A stretch of DNA of 64,000 bases, taken from contig JBPCJC010000062.1 in assembly GCA_051005695.1 (NCBI GenBank), forward strand, positions 1 through 64,000, written 5' to 3'. Position 1 is the stretch's first letter, and each line of letters opens with the position of its first letter. Below are positions 45,143 through 52,949 of the stretch, piece by piece. The translations under genes were made by a program, and so were the position numbers. The DNA comes from JACCTI01 sp051005695. GTDB taxonomy: Bacteria > Verrucomicrobiota > Verrucomicrobiia > Chthoniobacterales > UBA10450. Below the pieces are notes generated by a model, which was not told the DNA's origin, searched no databases, and was given only the letters and a program-made list of their open reading frames with translations.

Positions 45143-45538
45143 ATGAGCGGGATGACAGACTTGCCGACGTTGCTCGCTTCGATGTGTCCGCGCTTGCAGC
45201 CCGGTCGTTTTGTTTTCGTCACCGTCAGTGACCTTTTCGACGCGACCGGCCTCGATCCTGTGGGAATTTTTCGTGAAAGCGAAGCCGTCACCGCGATCTG
45301 TCGTGTCGAACATGCCCACCAGGCCAGGCTGGATTACGAGAGCTGCTATCGCCTCATCACCCTACAGGTGCACTCGGCCTTGGAGACGGTTGGTTTCCTC
45401 GCCGCGGTCAGCTCCGCACTCGCGCGCGCCGGCATTCCCTGCAACGTCTTCTCGGCTTTTTATCACGATCACCTTTTCGTTCCGGAAGCGCTCGCGGAGG
45501 CGACGATGGCCGAACTGGACTCGTTAGGCGGACAATAA
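45143..45538 (+). CDS. ACT-domain protein
   Basis: A 131-residue protein of two ACT-like halves. It contains GRFVFVTVSD, then LITLQVHSALETVGFLAAVSSALARAGIPCNVFSAFYHDHLFVP, which matches the ACT_7/DUF2241 pattern. Such proteins bind amino acids; lying 46 bp after glnA it may be an amino-acid sensor, but no target is known. The dispersed word precedes it (45127-45136) with its AGG at a workable Shine-Dalgarno distance, and a second copy overlaps its last codons (DSLGGQ). Confidence 0.8.
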   Translation: MSGMTDLPTLLASMCPRLQPGRFVFVTVSDLFDATGLDPVGIFRESEAVTAICRVEHAHQARLDYESCYRLITLQVHSALETVGFLAAVSSALARAGIPCNVFSAFYHDHLFVPEALAEATMAELDSLGGQ

Positions 45539-45587
45539 ACGCGCGCAGAATTGTCGCGCGCCCCTTCTTCATGCAAGGTCATCGCCG

Positions 45588-46235
45588 GTGAACAAATCGC
45601 TCGATCATCTTTTCGAAAACAACAAAGCCTGGGCCGCGCGCATCTCGCAGCAGGACGTCGATTTCTTTCCGAAACTCGCGCGGCAACAATCGCCCGGTTA
45701 TCTTTGGATTGGCTGTTCCGATAGCCGGGTGCCGGCGAACGAAATCGTCGATCTTATGCCGGGCGAATTATTCGTCCACCGCAACATCGCGAATCTGGTC
45801 GTGCACACGGACCTGAATTGCCTCTCCGTCCTGCAATTCGCGGTCGATATGCTGAAGGTCCAGCACATCATCGTCTGCGGACATTATGGATGCAGCGGGG
45901 TGCGCGCGGCGCTCCGGCGAGATCGCCTCGGCTTGAGCGATAATTGGCTCCGGCACGTGCAGGACGTGCAGCAAAAACACGACCGCTGGTTCGCCGATGC
46001 CGGCACCGGCCTGACTGCTTTCGATCGCCTTTGCGAACTCAATGTCATCGAGCAAGTGGCAAACGTTTGCCAGACCACGATCGTGCGCGACGCCTGGGAA
46101 CGGAGACAGGAGTTGACCGTGCATGGCTGGATTTACGGTTTGCGTGACGGACTCCTGCGCGACCTGAAAACGACGGTGACAAATCCGGACGACCCGCTCG
46201 TGATCTACCGCGAGGCGGTGGGCGCGCTCGCCTAA
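45588..46235 (+). CDS. can: Beta-class carbonic anhydrase
   Basis: A 215-residue zinc enzyme hydrating CO2 to bicarbonate. The beta-class motifs are intact: WIGCSDSRVPANEIVDLMPGELFVHRNIANLV (Cys, Asp, Arg) and IIVCGHYGCSGVRAAL (His, Cys). Start is GTG 45588. The TAA stop lies inside the dispersed word. It may be co-transcribed with the ACT gene (49 bp). Confidence 0.95.
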   Translation: MNKSLDHLFENNKAWAARISQQDVDFFPKLARQQSPGYLWIGCSDSRVPANEIVDLMPGELFVHRNIANLVVHTDLNCLSVLQFAVDMLKVQHIIVCGHYGCSGVRAALRRDRLGLSDNWLRHVQDVQQKHDRWFADAGTGLTAFDRLCELNVIEQVANVCQTTIVRDAWERRQELTVHGWIYGLRDGLLRDLKTTVTNPDDPLVIYREAVGALA

Positions 46236-46283
46236 CGAATCCTCGCACTTGCCCCACGCGCTCCGGCTGGCTTAGTCTGTTTC

Positions 46284-46670
46284 ATGATTTCGCTGCGCTC
46301 TTTTCTCCTCGCCTGCTCTTTCGCGCTCTGCGTTGCGCCCGCTTTTGGCTCCGCGCGCGATCCGCTGGCGCCGCGGGATTCCTGGGGTTTGCTCCATCAA
46401 GGCGCCGAAGTTAACGAGACCGACTACGAGCCGCGGGAAATCTGGCGCTTTTTTTATTATTCAAAATCGCGGCGAACCGTCGCGGCCGATCCGGCCTATG
46501 TCGGCGCACTGCAAACGGCGCTTTACCGAAACGGGTATTATTGCGGCCCCATCGATGGCGTTTATTCGGAGGAAGTGAAGGACGGGATTGCGCGGCTGCA
46601 GAAAGCGCATCGCATGCGGGTCAACGGCGCTCTCACCGTACCGGTCCGGCGCGCTTTACGCCTGCCGTAG
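46284..46670 (+). CDS. Exported peptidoglycan-binding-domain protein
   Basis: A 128-residue protein with a signal peptide (MISLRSFLLACSFALCVAPAFGS) and a C-terminal PG_binding_1 domain (VGALQTALYRNGYYCGPIDGVYSEEVKDGIARLQKAHRMRVNG). It probably attaches to periplasmic murein. No catalytic domain is present. Confidence 0.85.
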   Translation: MISLRSFLLACSFALCVAPAFGSARDPLAPRDSWGLLHQGAEVNETDYEPREIWRFFYYSKSRRTVAADPAYVGALQTALYRNGYYCGPIDGVYSEEVKDGIARLQKAHRMRVNGALTVPVRRALRLP

Positions 46671-46736
46671 CCCGGCGAAATATCTTGCAACTTCCGGGTC
46701 GAGGCTGATCTTGCGGGCATGATCTTTCTCGCCTTC

Positions 46737-47033
46737 ATGAACATTGGCGGACAGGAGTTGATCTTACTGCTGCTGATCATCCTCGTGCTTTTCGGCGCGA
46801 AGCGATTACCCGAGCTCGCGCGCGGCATGGGCCAGGCGATCAAGGAATTCCAGAAAGCGAAGGACGAATTCGCCGACGAGTTGCATTCCGCGGGAAAAAA
46901 CGAGCCGCCCAAACCCGAGGTTCGCCCGGCTCCGGCGACCATGCCGCGGATCGAGAATGTAGCTGGCGAGACTGTCGTCAGGCAGGATGCCGCCCAGGTG
47001 GTTGAGCCGCGTCCAGATTCGACGCAGGTCTAA
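46737..47033 (+). CDS. tatA: Twin-arginine translocase subunit TatA/TatE-like
   Basis: A ~98-residue Tat pore subunit. MNIGGQELILLLLIILVLFGAKRLPELARGMGQAIKEFQKAKDE shows the short N-terminal helix, the FGAKRLPEL hinge and the amphipathic helix. The acidic/Pro-rich tail is disordered. I place the start at the second ATG (46737) rather than 46719 because TatA keeps a very short N-terminus before its helix. tatB and tatC are not in the window. Confidence 0.9.
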   Translation: MNIGGQELILLLLIILVLFGAKRLPELARGMGQAIKEFQKAKDEFADELHSAGKNEPPKPEVRPAPATMPRIENVAGETVVRQDAAQVVEPRPDSTQV

Positions 47034-47038
47034 CAAGT

Positions 47039-47062
47039 CGGCGGCCCGCCGCGCCGCTTTTT
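47039..47062 (+). terminator. Possible terminator after tatA
   Basis: CGGCG (47039-47043) can pair with CGCCG (47052-47056), followed by CTTTTT. The stem is only 5 bp, so support is modest. Confidence 0.3.
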
Positions 47063-47117
47063 CCCGCAGGTCCCGGGTTGACTTCCCGGCCTCATGCGAC
47101 ACCTTCGCGGCTCGCGT

Positions 47118-47384
47118 ATGGCCGACCTCGATCTCCGCACCCGCATCAAGGAAATGCTGGTGAAAAATCTGATGCTCCAAACCAGCGCAGACCAAATCGG
47201 AGATGACCTGCCGCTCTTCGGCGCCGAGGGTCTCGGGCTCGACTCCATCGACGCGCTCGAGCTCGTCGTGAGCATGGAAAAAACCTTCGGCGTCGGCGTG
47301 CCCAACTCCGAAGTTGCGGCCAAAGCGCTGCGCACCGTGAATACGATTCACGATTACATCGTGGAGACACAAGCTCCGGCCTAA
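47118..47384 (+). CDS. Acyl carrier protein
   Basis: An 88-residue ACP starting at MADLDLRT (47118). The phosphopantetheine Ser is in EGLGLDSIDALELVVSMEKTFG. Helices flank it as in ACP. It lies alone, not in a fab cluster, so it could serve fatty-acid, lipid-A or special pathways. Its 3' end overlaps the convergent LOG gene by 4 bp. Confidence 0.9.
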   Translation: MADLDLRTRIKEMLVKNLMLQTSADQIGDDLPLFGAEGLGLDSIDALELVVSMEKTFGVGVPNSEVAAKALRTVNTIHDYIVETQAPA

Positions 47385-48490
47385 CCAATAGTTTTCGCTT
47401 CCGCGATCTCTTCGTTAGGCACGGTCTCCGAGAGATTGATCGCGTCGATCAACTGCCGGAAGCGGCCGAAGCTCCGGCGATGTGGCGAAACAATCAGCCG
47501 CGGAAGATTCCAAATCGCCGGCTCGTTTTTCTCCTGCCGCAGCGCGCTCCCCTGGACAATCTGGCCGCTGCGAATGATGTCGGAAAATTTCTCGTTCAAC
47601 TCCGCCAACGCTGCCGGCGTTAAAGACTGCGTCAGCCGGATCACCAGCTGATCGCCGACCCAGCGCGCGGACTGGTAGATCTTGTAAAATTGCATGATCT
47701 CCTCGACCGCTTCGCGCGGATTGTGCACCACCTTGAAGAGATAAAAATCTTCCGCGCCAATCAGCCCGAGCTTGAACAAATGCTCGGTCAAAAATTTCAT
47801 CCAGGTTTCCCAATAGCTCCCCTCGGGCGCATCGACCAAAACAACGGGAATGATCCGCGCCTTCCCGGTTTGCATCAGGGTTAAAACCTCGAAGCCCTCG
47901 TCCAACGTCCCGAAGCCGCCGGGAAAAAGCGCGAGCGCATGCGTCTCCTTCACGAAGTTGAGCTTGCGGGTGAAGAAGTAATTGAAATTGATCAGCTTGT
48001 TGTCGCCGTGAATGGTCTCGTTAGCCCGCTGCTCGAAAGGCAGGCGAATGTTCAACCCGAAACTGTGTTCGCGCCCGGCGCCGCGTTGCGCCGCGCCCAT
48101 GATGCCATCGCCGCCGCCGGTGATGACCATGAAATTCTGCGCGACCATTTCGCGCGCAAATTCCTCCGCCACCTGGTACTCCGGCGCGCTCGGCAAAGTC
48201 CGCGCGGATCCGAAAACACAAACTTTGCGGAAGTCGCGATAACCGGCGAAAACCTTGGCGGCGTAACGCATTTCCTTGAGCGAACGATTCATTAACTTCA
48301 GGTCCGCCGTGCCCATGCGATCGCGCGCCATCTTCAGCACCGTCCCAATCATTTCTTCGACCAACTCGGGCGATTTCTCCGCACCCCAGTCGGCGACGAG
48401 CTGGTGAACGCGCTGGTCCCATTCCGGCCCGAGAGTTGATTGACGACGCGCGGGTTGGTCGTGGGTTGTGCCCGCGGTAAAATCTTCCAC
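47381..48490 (-). CDS. LOG-family Rossmann-fold protein
   Basis: A 369-residue protein of the LOG/lysine-decarboxylase-like family. Visible are KVCVFGSART, ITGGGDGIMGAAQRGAG, and the signature FPGGFGTLDEGFEVLTLMQTGK. True LOG enzymes hydrolyse cytokinin nucleotides or other nucleotide 5'-monophosphates; this longer form has ~90 N-terminal and ~80 C-terminal extra residues and its substrate is not known. Confidence 0.85.
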   Translation of the reverse strand: MEDFTAGTTHDQPARRQSTLGPEWDQRVHQLVADWGAEKSPELVEEMIGTVLKMARDRMGTADLKLMNRSLKEMRYAAKVFAGYRDFRKVCVFGSARTLPSAPEYQVAEEFAREMVAQNFMVITGGGDGIMGAAQRGAGREHSFGLNIRLPFEQRANETIHGDNKLINFNYFFTRKLNFVKETHALALFPGGFGTLDEGFEVLTLMQTGKARIIPVVLVDAPEGSYWETWMKFLTEHLFKLGLIGAEDFYLFKVVHNPREAVEEIMQFYKIYQSARWVGDQLVIRLTQSLTPAALAELNEKFSDIIRSGQIVQGSALRQEKNEPAIWNLPRLIVSPHRRSFGRFRQLIDAINLSETVPNEEIAEAKTIG

Positions 48491-48538
48491 GCGCCTAATC
48501 TCCGCGGTAAGTCCGCGGCTGCACCAGAAAAATTGTCG

Positions 48539-49414
48539 TTAGGCCGCGAGCAAGTCGGCCAGGATGCGCTCGATATGCCGGATCGGGAGCGAATAATGGC
48601 CCGCGTTCTCGACCAGTTCTAGCCGGCAATTCGGCAGGCGCAGCGCCAACTCCTCCGCCAGATGATAGGAAAACGTCCGGTCCTTCGTGCCATGCCACAT
48701 CCGCACGGGCGCCTTGATTTCCTCCAACCGAAAACCCCACGGACGCGCGTAAATTTCCGCGTCCGCGAGCACGCCTTCCGCGGAACTTCGCCAAGCCTGG
48801 CGCGAGCTTTCGAAACAGGCTTCGAACGCCTGAGCATCGCGCAAAACGTCCGCGTCCATCTTTTGCAACGAGAGCAAAACCAGCGGACGAAAACGAATCG
48901 GCAACTTCATCGCCGCCATTGGCCGCGCCAGCCGAAACATTTGCCGGACGAACGCTGGACGCCGCGCATGCGCCGCCAGCATCCAGCGATAGAGAGGCAA
49001 CAAACCCGCGCGATCGCGCAGCTCCGCGATCGGCGGCGCACCGCTCACGATCGCAACCGCCGCGACCATCTCCGGCATCGCCCACGCCGTCGCGTAGGCA
49101 TACGGCGCCCCACCGGAAATCGCGAGTACGCGCACGCGCGCGATTCCCAGTTTGCCTAACAAGTCCTGCACTGCCGCCGGCCAATCGAGTAATTTGCGAT
49201 CGCGTTGAAACGACGAATCGCGGATCCCCGGCCGATCCGGCGAGATCATGCGCACGCCTAATTTTTTTGCGGCCGCCTCGGTGAATTGCGCCATCGAACG
49301 CGAGCTCGGCCAGCCATGACAAAACAACACCGGCACGCCCTCGCGATCGCCATATTCATCGAAGGCGAGTCGACCGCCACCGGTTAATTCCATCGTCTGA
49401 CTCGCGCCAAGCAT
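48539..49414 (-). CDS. Alpha/beta hydrolase
   Basis: A 291-residue alpha/beta hydrolase. It contains FCHGWPSSR (oxyanion loop), a nucleophile elbow LAISGGAPYA, and C-terminal MWHGTKDRTF (acid) and VENAGHYSLP (His). The elbow is xSxGG rather than GxSxG. The stop TAA lies inside a dispersed word. Substrate unknown. Confidence 0.85.
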   Translation of the reverse strand: MLGASQTMELTGGGRLAFDEYGDREGVPVLFCHGWPSSRSMAQFTEAAAKKLGVRMISPDRPGIRDSSFQRDRKLLDWPAAVQDLLGKLGIARVRVLAISGGAPYAYATAWAMPEMVAAVAIVSGAPPIAELRDRAGLLPLYRWMLAAHARRPAFVRQMFRLARPMAAMKLPIRFRPLVLLSLQKMDADVLRDAQAFEACFESSRQAWRSSAEGVLADAEIYARPWGFRLEEIKAPVRMWHGTKDRTFSYHLAEELALRLPNCRLELVENAGHYSLPIRHIERILADLLAA

Positions 49415-49510
49415 GCGGTTGATTCTAGCGCGGCTGCCGTTTGCCGCCTATCTTCTCGCAACCAACCTTTCGCCGACACGCACATCGCGTCCGGCCTTCG
49501 TATTATCTGT

Positions 49511-49906
49511 ATGAACGAGAACTCCCATCCCGGCTCCGGGAAAATCACCGTCCACGGCAACGGCGTCGGCGCTCCAACCCCTGAGATGGTCGAAAAACGC
49601 GCGCGCGAAATTGCCCTCATCGATGAGCGCGACCCGAACGATTATACCGACGCCGATTGGGATGCGGCCCGCAAGGAATTCCTCGGGACGGATTCGATCG
49701 CGTCTGCCGATGACACCAACGAAGTCGTCGATGGCATGAGCGATCGCGACAGCGTCCCGGATGAATCCGGCCATCGCGTGCAGTCGCATTCCGGCTTCGA
49801 TGATGACGAAAGCGTTGGCGAAAAATTAGTCGCCGGCGGACTCGAGGAAGCGGCCCACGATCAGATGGTCGAAGCCGCGCGCGAAGACCAGGAGCAGGAA
49901 GGCTAA
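49511..49906 (+). CDS. Small acidic hypothetical protein
   Basis: A 131-residue protein, strongly acidic (many Asp/Glu) with no hydrophobic span and no signal. It begins MNENSHPGSGKITVHGNGVG and ends EDQEQEG. It looks soluble and disordered in parts; no family recognised. Its stop lies 5 bp before egtB, so it may be first in that operon. Confidence 0.6.
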   Translation: MNENSHPGSGKITVHGNGVGAPTPEMVEKRAREIALIDERDPNDYTDADWDAARKEFLGTDSIASADDTNEVVDGMSDRDSVPDESGHRVQSHSGFDDDESVGEKLVAGGLEEAAHDQMVEAAREDQEQEG

Positions 49907-49911
49907 CGAAC

Positions 49912-51231
49912 TTGAGCGCCTCCATCTTAGCGGTCGAAAAACCGCAACGCGCGAACGTCGCCGCGCCGCATGACCGCGCTGGTTTGATCGCGCGCTTCCG
50001 GCAGGTGCGCGACTTCAGCACCCGGCTTTGTCGCGGGATGCAGCCGGAAGATTTCGTCGTCCAATCGATGCCCGATGTCAGCCCGACGAAGTGGCACCTC
50101 GCGCACACCACCTGGTTTTTCGAAACCTTCGTGGTCAAGCAATGGGTCACCGGTTACCGCTCGGAAGTCCCGGAATATGCGTTCCTTTTTAATTCCTACT
50201 ACAACGCCGCCGGGAGCATGCATCGGCGCGATCTTCGCGGATTGATTTCGCGGCCGACGGTCGCGGAAACGAAGCGCTTCCGCGCTTCGATCGACGAACA
50301 AGTCACGAAACTTTTGCAAGACGTCGACGATACGCTCCTCGCAGAAATCGAGCCGATCGTGATTCTCGGCATCCATCACGAGCAACAACATCAGGAGTTG
50401 CTCGTCACCGATATCAAGCACGTCTTTGCGCAGAATCCGCTTCATCCGGTTTTCGAAACAGCAGCGCAAACGATCACCAGCCAGCCGGTCACACCGCTGG
50501 AGTTTATCGATTTCGCTGAAGCGGTCGTGAACATCGGGCACGCGGATGAAGAATTTTCTTACGACAACGAAAGCCCGCGACATCGCGCACTCGTCGGCGC
50601 TTTTGCGCTCGCCAATCGCCCGGTGACCAACGGCGAGTATCTCGCTTTCATCGAAGCCGGCGGTTACACCCGCTCGGAATTTTGGCTCTCGTTAGGCTGG
50701 ACGACCGTGCAGGAGCAGCGTTGGGAAGCGCCGCTCTATTGGGAAAAGCGCGACGGCGAATGGTGTAATTTCACCCTCTCCGGTTTTCGCCCGGTCGAGA
50801 AATCCGAGCCGGTCACGCACGTCAGTTATTTTGAAGCAGACGCTTTCGCAAACTGGGAAGGCGCGCGCCTGCCGACTGAGTTCGAATGGGAACATGCCGC
50901 CAGCAATTTGCCGATCGCCGGAAATTTTGTCGGCACCGGGAATTTCCATCCCCTGCCCGCCTCTTCCAACGGCGTGGGCCACAAACTCCAGCAAATGTTC
51001 GGCGACGTTTGGGAATGGACCCGCAGTTCATATTCGCCCTACCCAGGGTATCGGGCCGCACCGGGTGCGCTCGGGGAATACAACGGCAAATTCATGTGCA
51101 ACCAATACGTCCTCCGCGGTGGCTCCTGTGCGACTTCGCTCGATCACATTCGCCCGACCTATCGGAATTTTTTCCAACCGGAAAAGCGCTGGCAATTCAC
51201 CGGCATCCGTCTGGCGCGCGATCCGGCATGA
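49912..51231 (+). CDS. egtB: Ergothioneine synthase EgtB (iron sulfoxide synthase)
   Basis: A 439-residue enzyme that joins a thiol to trimethylhistidine using O2 and non-heme iron. The N-terminal DinB-like domain contains KWHLAHTTWFFETF and the iron motif HHEQQHQELL (H-x3-H-x-E). The C-terminal formylglycine-generating-enzyme-like domain has RPVTNGEYLAFIEAGGY, GARLPTEFEWEHAA, WEWTRSSYSPYPG, and RGGSCAT. The start is TTG 49912. It overlaps egtD by 4 bp (ATGA). Whether it uses gamma-glutamylcysteine or cysteine cannot be read from the sequence; egtA and egtC are absent here. Confidence 0.94.
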   Translation: MSASILAVEKPQRANVAAPHDRAGLIARFRQVRDFSTRLCRGMQPEDFVVQSMPDVSPTKWHLAHTTWFFETFVVKQWVTGYRSEVPEYAFLFNSYYNAAGSMHRRDLRGLISRPTVAETKRFRASIDEQVTKLLQDVDDTLLAEIEPIVILGIHHEQQHQELLVTDIKHVFAQNPLHPVFETAAQTITSQPVTPLEFIDFAEAVVNIGHADEEFSYDNESPRHRALVGAFALANRPVTNGEYLAFIEAGGYTRSEFWLSLGWTTVQEQRWEAPLYWEKRDGEWCNFTLSGFRPVEKSEPVTHVSYFEADAFANWEGARLPTEFEWEHAASNLPIAGNFVGTGNFHPLPASSNGVGHKLQQMFGDVWEWTRSSYSPYPGYRAAPGALGEYNGKFMCNQYVLRGGSCATSLDHIRPTYRNFFQPEKRWQFTGIRLARDPA

Positions 51232-52196
51232 GCGTTTCCACCGTTGAAGTGCTCGATCTCGAGCCGGCCGCGTCTGATTTTCTCGCCGAAGCTCTTGCCG
51301 GTCTCCGCAGTTCGCCGCGGACGTTGCCGAGCAAATTTTTCTACGACGAACGCGGCTCCGATCTCTTCCAGGAAATCTGCGAGCTCCCGGAATATTTCAT
51401 CACTCGCACCGAGACCGAGATTTTGCGCGCACACGGCGCGGAGATGGCGGAATCGATCGGCGAGAACGCGGAGCTAGTCGGCTTCGGGACCGGTGCCGGG
51501 GTGAAAACCCGGATGCTCCTCGAGCATCTGCAAAATCCCATCGCCTACGTCCCGGTCGATATTTCCAAGCAGCGGCTCATCGAATCTGCCGAGGATCTCA
51601 GTCGCGAAATGCCCACGCTCGAAGTCTTGCCGGTCTGCGCCGATTACCTGCAACCGCTCCGCCTGCCCACGCCATCGCGCACCCCGGATCACATCGCGGT
51701 TTATTTTCCGGGCTCGACCATCGGCAATCTTGAGCCCGCGGTCGCGCGCCATTTTCTGGAACGCGTCTGCCGGCTCAGTGGCCACAGCGGCGGGCTCATC
51801 ATCGGCGTCGATCTGCAAAAATCGCGCGAGGTTCTTGAAGCGGCCTACAACGACAGCGCCGGCGTGACCGCGGCTTTCAACCTCAATCTACTCGTTAGGG
51901 CGAACCGCGAGCTGGACGCGGATTTCGCTCTGTCCGCCTGGCGTCATCGCGCGGTTTACAACTCCGGCCTCGGCCGAATCGAGATGCACTTGCTGAGCGA
52001 AAAAGAACAAACCGTACACGTCGGCGACCAAGAATTTCACTTCCAGTCCGGCGAAAAAATCATCACCGAATATTCCTACAAGCACACCGTCGAGGGCTTC
52101 GCCGCCCTCGCGGCTTCCGCGGGCTTCCGGCTCTCGCACACTTGGACCGATCCGCAGCAGTTGTTTGCTGTTTTCCACTTCGTCACCCAGGCATAG
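51228..52196 (+). CDS. egtD: L-histidine N-alpha-methyltransferase EgtD
   Basis: A 322-residue SAM methyltransferase making hercynine, the first step to ergothioneine. Motifs include KFFYDERGSDLFQEICELPEYF, the SAM loop LVGFGTGAGVKTRMLLEHL, VPVDISKQRL, YFPGSTIGNLEP, VDLQKSREVLEAAYND, and IITEYSYKHT. The start ATG 51228 overlaps the egtB stop. It contains a dispersed word read L-V-R. Confidence 0.95.
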   Translation: MSVSTVEVLDLEPAASDFLAEALAGLRSSPRTLPSKFFYDERGSDLFQEICELPEYFITRTETEILRAHGAEMAESIGENAELVGFGTGAGVKTRMLLEHLQNPIAYVPVDISKQRLIESAEDLSREMPTLEVLPVCADYLQPLRLPTPSRTPDHIAVYFPGSTIGNLEPAVARHFLERVCRLSGHSGGLIIGVDLQKSREVLEAAYNDSAGVTAAFNLNLLVRANRELDADFALSAWRHRAVYNSGLGRIEMHLLSEKEQTVHVGDQEFHFQSGEKIITEYSYKHTVEGFAALAASAGFRLSHTWTDPQQLFAVFHFVTQA

Positions 52197-52205
52197 TCGG
52201 CGCCG

Positions 52206-52949
52206 GTGAGCGCCCTCGTTGAACTCAAAGCGGTTGGCAAAAGCTACGGCCGCACGGTCGCGCTCCATCCGACGGATCTGCAATTCGAGCGCGGCCGCAC
52301 CACCGTCCTCATCGGTCCCAGCGGTTGCGGCAAATCGACCTTGCTCCGCTTGATCATTCACCTGCTCGAGCCCGACACCGGCGAGATCTTTTTCCAACGG
52401 GAGCCGATCACCGCGGCCAACATCGTCTCACTCCGTCATCGCATCGGCTACGTCATCCAGGATGGCGGATTATTTCCGCACCTGACCGCGCGCGAAAATG
52501 TTTTGCTGATGGCGCGTCACCTCAAGCGACCGCCCGCAGAATCGGCCACGCGACTCGAGGAATTGTCGGCCCTCACCCAATTTCCGCGGAGCGCCCTCGG
52601 GCGTTATCCCGCCGAACTTTCCGGCGGCCAGCGCCAGCGCGTCAGTCTGATGCGCGCACTCGCCTTGTCGCCGGAACTGCTCCTCCTCGACGAGCCGTTA
52701 GGCGCGCTTGATCCACTCGTTAGGGCGGGATTGCAGCAAGACTTGAAGGAAATTTTTCAGCGCCTTCAGCAAACCGCCATTCTGGTCACGCACGACCTCG
52801 CCGAAGCCGCCTTTCTCGGCGATCGCATCGTCCTGATGAACGAGGGTCGCGTCGTGCAGCAAGGCACGCTGGAGGAACTGCGCGCGCGCCCGGCGAGTTC
52901 GTTCGTTACCGAATTCATCAACGCGCAACGGAGCCTCGTCCTGCAATGA
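52206..52949 (+). CDS. ABC transporter ATPase (OpuCA/EgtV-type)
   Basis: A 247-residue ATPase. It has Walker A GPSGCGKST, Q-loop region VIQDGGLFPHLTAREN, signature LSGGQRQRVSLMRAL, Walker B LLLLDEPLGALDPL, and switch His in LVTHDL. It lacks the CBS domains of long OpuCA proteins. The start is GTG 52206, 9 bp after egtD; the stop overlaps the next gene by 4 bp. The partner is the fused binding-protein/permease downstream. Context suggests ergothioneine or a related betaine as substrate. Confidence 0.93.
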   Translation: MSALVELKAVGKSYGRTVALHPTDLQFERGRTTVLIGPSGCGKSTLLRLIIHLLEPDTGEIFFQREPITAANIVSLRHRIGYVIQDGGLFPHLTARENVLLMARHLKRPPAESATRLEELSALTQFPRSALGRYPAELSGGQRQRVSLMRALALSPELLLLDEPLGALDPLVRAGLQQDLKEIFQRLQQTAILVTHDLAEAAFLGDRIVLMNEGRVVQQGTLEELRARPASSFVTEFINAQRSLVLQ

